Below, piece by piece: positions 5,427-6,289 of a stretch of 6,289 bases of DNA. Each line of letters opens with the position of its first letter. Within the stretch, counting starts at the first letter, position 1. Under the pieces are notes generated by a model, which worked only from the letters and a program-made list of their open reading frames with translations, searched no databases and had not been told where the DNA came from. Origin of the DNA: an uncultured Bacilli bacterium (GTDB lineage: Bacteria; Bacillota_I; Bacilli_A; RF39; UBA660); the NCBI GenBank assembly GCA_947623755.1, contig CANQHB010000057.1, forward strand, positions 1-6,289. Direction: 5' to 3'. A program made the translations under genes and the position numbers.

Positions 5427-5527
5427 ATAATCAACTCCAATCTACTCCAAAACCCCCTAGAGGGAGGAAATAAATTATTGTCAAAAACTGAAGTTAGGTA
5501 GACACTAGCCCTAACGCTTAAGTAAAT

Positions 5528-5556
5528 ATTCTAAAACTGGAATAGGAAATCGTCAA
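5528..5556 (-). promoter_or_regulatory. Leftward promoter at the right edge of the palindromic locus
   Basis: Read on the minus strand: TTGACG (5556-5551, 5 of 6), a 17-bp spacer, then TAGAAT (5533-5528, 5 of 6). The start would fall about 5519-5523, at the outer end of the right arm. It is convergent with the promoter at 5273-5300. Two TCGACA copies 10 bp apart (5567-5572 and 5577-5582, plus-strand reading) lie just upstream of this promoter and could be a regulator site. Confidence 0.5.
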
Positions 5557-5584
5557 GAAAAATCGGTCGACAAAATTCGACATA

Positions 5585-5612
5585 AAAATAGCTGGCATAA
5601 ACTAGCTATTTT
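5585..5612 (-). terminator. Terminator of the tandem XRE genes
   Basis: AAAATAGCT (5585-5593) pairs perfectly with AGCTATTTT (5604-5612) around a 10-base loop. Read on the minus strand, the last stem bases run into TTTTT. The TAG stop of the second XRE gene (5608-5606) lies inside the stem. It separates the XRE transcript from the leftward promoter at 5528-5556. Confidence 0.7.
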
Positions 5613-5836
5613 AAAATGCTTTTAGGATAAGGTTTCCTTTCATCAGTTAATCCCAATAAATAATCAATAGAAGTCTTATAATATTTAGCAAGCTTAATTA
5701 GATGATAAATAGGAATAGTCCTAACTCCTGTTTCATATCGCGAATACTGTACTTGGCTTATTTTTAAAATTTTAGCAATATCTGCTTGTTTTAAATCATT
5801 GTCTTCTCTAATTTCTTTTAGACGGTTTACATTCAT
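5606..5836 (-). CDS. XRE-family helix-turn-helix regulator, copy 2 (promoter-distal)
   Basis: This 76-residue DNA-binding protein is made almost entirely of one Cro/C1-type helix-turn-helix domain. LKEIREDNDLKQADIAKIL (residues 6-24) holds helices 1-2 of the fold, and SQVQYSRYETGVRTIP contains the recognition helix. YYKTSIDYLLGLTDERKPYPKSILK closes the domain. The DYLLGxTD ending is typical of short Firmicutes phage/ICE repressors. There is no separate dimerisation or protease domain. It is about 76% identical to copy 1 at 5879-6109 (18 differences by hand alignment), with the first 15 residues the same and most of the tail also shared. The start is the ATG at 5836, matching the paralogue. 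The SD region here is degraded: AGAAATGG where copy 1 has AGGAGTG, so translation may be weak or coupled. The stop lies in the terminator stem. Confidence 0.9.
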   Translation of the reverse strand: MNVNRLKEIREDNDLKQADIAKILKISQVQYSRYETGVRTIPIYHLIKLAKYYKTSIDYLLGLTDERKPYPKSILK

Positions 5837-5851
5837 TATATATCCATTTCT

Positions 5852-5873
5852 ATATTAATTTTTTAATTAATAT
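5852..5873. repeat. AT-only hairpin between the two XRE genes
   Basis: ATATTAATT (5852-5860) pairs perfectly with AATTAATAT (5865-5873) around TTTT. It fills most of the 42-bp gap between the tandem regulators. The left part (TATATTAATTTT) is also present upstream of copy 1 near 6122-6133, so it marks one edge of the duplicated unit. It lacks the G/C base and T-run of a good terminator, but may hinder or protect the downstream transcript. Confidence 0.5.
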
Positions 5874-5878
5874 TCTAA

Positions 5879-6109
5879 CTATTTTAAAATACTTTTTGGA
5901 TAAGGTTTTCTTTCATCTGTTTTTCCTACTAAATAATCAATAGAAGTTTTATAATAATCTGCTAGAATATTAATTTTTTCTAAAGGAATTACTCGTATTC
6001 CTAGTTCATACTCACTATATTGTTGTTGAGTAATATTAAGAATTTTAGCAATATCTTTTTGAAATAAATCATTGTCCTCTCTAATTTCTTTTAAACGATT
6101 TACATTCAT
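5879..6109 (-). CDS. XRE-family helix-turn-helix regulator, copy 1 (promoter-proximal)
   Basis: This 76-residue Cro/C1-type repressor candidate has the same plan as copy 2: MNVNRLKEIREDNDL, then FQKDIAKILNITQQQYSEYELGIRVIP in outline (helix 2 FQKDIAKIL, recognition helix TQQQYSEYE), then YYKTSIDYLVGKTDERK. I place the start at the ATG at 6109, not the in-frame ATG at 6142. TAGGAG lies 8-9 bases before 6109, the paralogue starts at the same residue, and the 11 extra residues do not belong to the fold. It is divergent from the promoter at 6156-6183, which carries three ATAC...GTAT dyads. By analogy with phage and ICE switches, it probably represses that promoter and perhaps its own. A minus-strand promoter is not clear by eye. 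Confidence 0.92.
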   Translation of the reverse strand: MNVNRLKEIREDNDLFQKDIAKILNITQQQYSEYELGIRVIPLEKINILADYYKTSIDYLVGKTDERKPYPKSILK

Positions 6110-6136
6110 TTTTCTCACTCCTATATTAATTTTCTC

Positions 6137-6156
6137 ATACATAAATTTTTATGTAT
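6137..6156. promoter_or_regulatory. Operator candidate O1
   Basis: ATACATAAA (6137-6145) and TTTATGTAT (6148-6156) are perfect reverse complements around a 2-base centre. The dyad ends on the first base of the -35 TTGACA. It also lies within the leader/promoter region of the minus-strand XRE pair, so a bound regulator could act on both directions. Confidence 0.65.
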
Positions 6157-6183
6157 TGACATACGCGAGTTTTCGTGTATAAT
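6156..6183 (+). promoter_or_regulatory. Consensus rightward promoter of the gene at 6249
   Basis: Both boxes are perfect: TTGACA (6156-6161) and TATAAT (6178-6183), with a 16-bp spacer. It is the strongest-looking promoter in the window. Such promoters usually need a repressor, and operator-like dyads overlie and flank it. The predicted start is about 6190, leaving a leader of about 60 bases. Confidence 0.85.
6161..6180. promoter_or_regulatory. Operator candidate O2 inside the promoter spacer
   Basis: ATACGCGA (6161-6168) faces TCGTGTAT (6173-6180), 7 of 8 positions complementary. It occupies almost the whole spacer and touches both boxes. Its outer ATAC/GTAT half-site ends match O1 and O3, while the inner bases differ (GCGA in place of ATAA). 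A protein bound here would block RNA polymerase. Confidence 0.65.
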
Positions 6184-6191
6184 AAAAGTAT

Positions 6192-6211
6192 ATACATAAA
6201 ATATAATGTAT
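6192..6211. promoter_or_regulatory. Operator candidate O3 downstream of the start site
   Basis: ATACATAAAA (6192-6201) faces TATAATGTAT (6202-6211); 8 of 10 positions are complementary. Its left half repeats that of O1. It lies in the first bases of the predicted transcript. O1, O2 and O3 start at 6137, 6161 and 6192, so centres are 24 and 31 bp apart. Confidence 0.55.
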
Positions 6212-6248
6212 GAAATGAAGTAGCACTTAATGAATAGGAGTAGGGAAG

Positions 6249-6289
6249 ATGAAAATTGAGAAATTAAATTATGGAAAAGAAAAAAATAA
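6249..6289 (+). CDS. 5' end of a repressor-controlled gene, cut by the window edge
   Basis: An ATG at 6249 follows AGGAGTAGGG (6236-6245), a good SD. The frame stays open to the last base, giving MKIEKLNYGKEK and then one more codon plus two bases. This is too short to identify. It is driven by the consensus promoter at 6156-6183 and faces away from the two XRE genes, the position usually held by an early phage, ICE or other mobile-element gene. That placement suggests the rest of an accessory module lies to the right. Confidence 0.5.
   Translation, partial: MKIEKLNYGKEKN

Larger units (their letters stand above)
5308..5520 (+). ncRNA. Candidate structured small RNA of unknown family
   Basis: A transcript from the 5273-5300 promoter would begin with the left arm of a long palindrome. 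TAAGCGTTAGGG (5310-5321) pairs perfectly with CCCTAACGCTTA (5509-5520). After an 8-base left-side bulge, CTAATGTCTAC (5330-5340) pairs with GTAGACACTAG (5498-5508) with one mismatch. An internal hairpin closes CAAA/TTTG, GACGCTA/TAGCGTC and GAA/TTC on a GGAA tetraloop (5349-5383). TTTGTTTTT (5380-5388) follows this hairpin, so a short form of about 80 nt ending near 5388 is possible, and the full form would need read-through. The segment 5432-5458 is unpaired and C-rich (two CTCC, one CCCCC). It lacks the landmarks of tmRNA, RNase P RNA, SRP RNA or 6S RNA that I could check by eye. Confidence 0.45.
5310..5520. repeat. Long imperfect inverted repeat, 12 bp + 11 bp arms
   Basis: The outer arms 5310-5321 and 5509-5520 are exact reverse complements. 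The inner arms 5330-5340 and 5498-5508 match at 10 of 11 positions. TAAATAT stands just outside both ends (5300-5306 and 5523-5529), which could be a target-site duplication if the unit is a MITE-like element, though such AT-rich matches arise easily. TTAGG/CCTAA also occurs as a local pair on each side (5316-5320 with 5329-5333; 5493-5498 with 5510-5515), so local hairpins compete with the long-range helix. Confidence 0.8.

Noticed and set aside
5310..5520. Retron msr-msd or integron attC site
   Set aside because: Closing inverted repeats are reminiscent of both, but there is no reverse transcriptase or integrase in the window, and GTTAGGG does not satisfy the attC GTTRRRY box.
5308..5522. 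tmRNA, 6S RNA, SRP RNA or RNase P RNA
   Set aside because: No tmRNA tag frame ending in ALAA or GGGG...CCA ends, no SRP GGAAGGAAGCA loop context, no RNase P core motifs, and the rod lacks the central open bubble typical of 6S RNA.
6110..6142. An N-terminal extension of 11 residues on XRE copy 1 from the ATG at 6142
   Set aside because: The ATG at 6109 has a strong SD, matches the paralogue's start, and begins the conserved fold. The extension overlaps operator O1 and the leader.
1..6289. Alternative genetic code (UGA as Trp)
   Set aside because: Trp codons are TGG in the surface-accessible genes I read (sortase, rpsB, tsf), all translated at normal length under the standard code. The absence of TGA stops in so few genes is not informative.

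Overview
The window comes from an AT-rich, low-GC Gram-positive bacterium. Coding regions favour A/T at third positions. Promoters are TTGACA/TATAAT-like, Shine-Dalgarno (SD) sites are AGGAGG-like, terminators are short hairpin-plus-T sites, and there is a class B-type sortase with a wall-sorting tail on a neighbouring protein. Trp is encoded by TGG and the complete genes end in TAA or TAG, so a standard-code Bacilli relative (for example an uncultured gut Erysipelotrichia/RF39-like lineage) fits better than a UGA=Trp Mycoplasma. The lineage is an inference, not a search result.

Layout. Positions 1-75 hold a hairpin and a + strand intrinsic terminator for a gene off the left edge. Positions 106-1907 hold a secreted, wall-anchored beta-helix surface protein. 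Its promoter has a run of ten G between the -35 and -10 elements, which looks like a phase-variation switch. yidD follows on the minus strand (1941-2159), then a class B-like sortase (2288-3163) with its own promoter and terminator. The sortase is the obvious candidate to anchor the surface protein, whose sorting motif is APKTLD.

Positions 3198-5271 hold the housekeeping rpsB-tsf operon (ribosomal protein S2, elongation factor Ts). It has a structured mRNA leader before rpsB and a terminator whose stem contains the tsf stop codon. S2 carries an unusual tail of about 100 residues: a Lys/Glu-rich linker and a Rho-N/SAP-like module.

Positions 5253-5600 carry no conventional gene but are highly structured. 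A 12-bp perfect plus 11-bp imperfect inverted repeat spans about 210 bp. Convergent promoters sit exactly at its two outer edges. Inside are a terminator-like hairpin and a 29-codon minus-strand ORF with a good SD. It may encode a small RNA or an overlapping sRNA/mRNA pair, or be a small mobile palindrome; I do not recognise the family.

Positions 5606-6109 hold two tandem minus-strand XRE-family regulators, 76 aa each and about 76% identical, with differences concentrated in and after the recognition helix. A divergent consensus promoter (6156-6183) is covered by three 20-bp ATAC...GTAT dyads and drives a + strand gene that starts at 6249 and runs off the window. This resembles a compact phage- or ICE-style regulatory switch at the edge of an accessory region.
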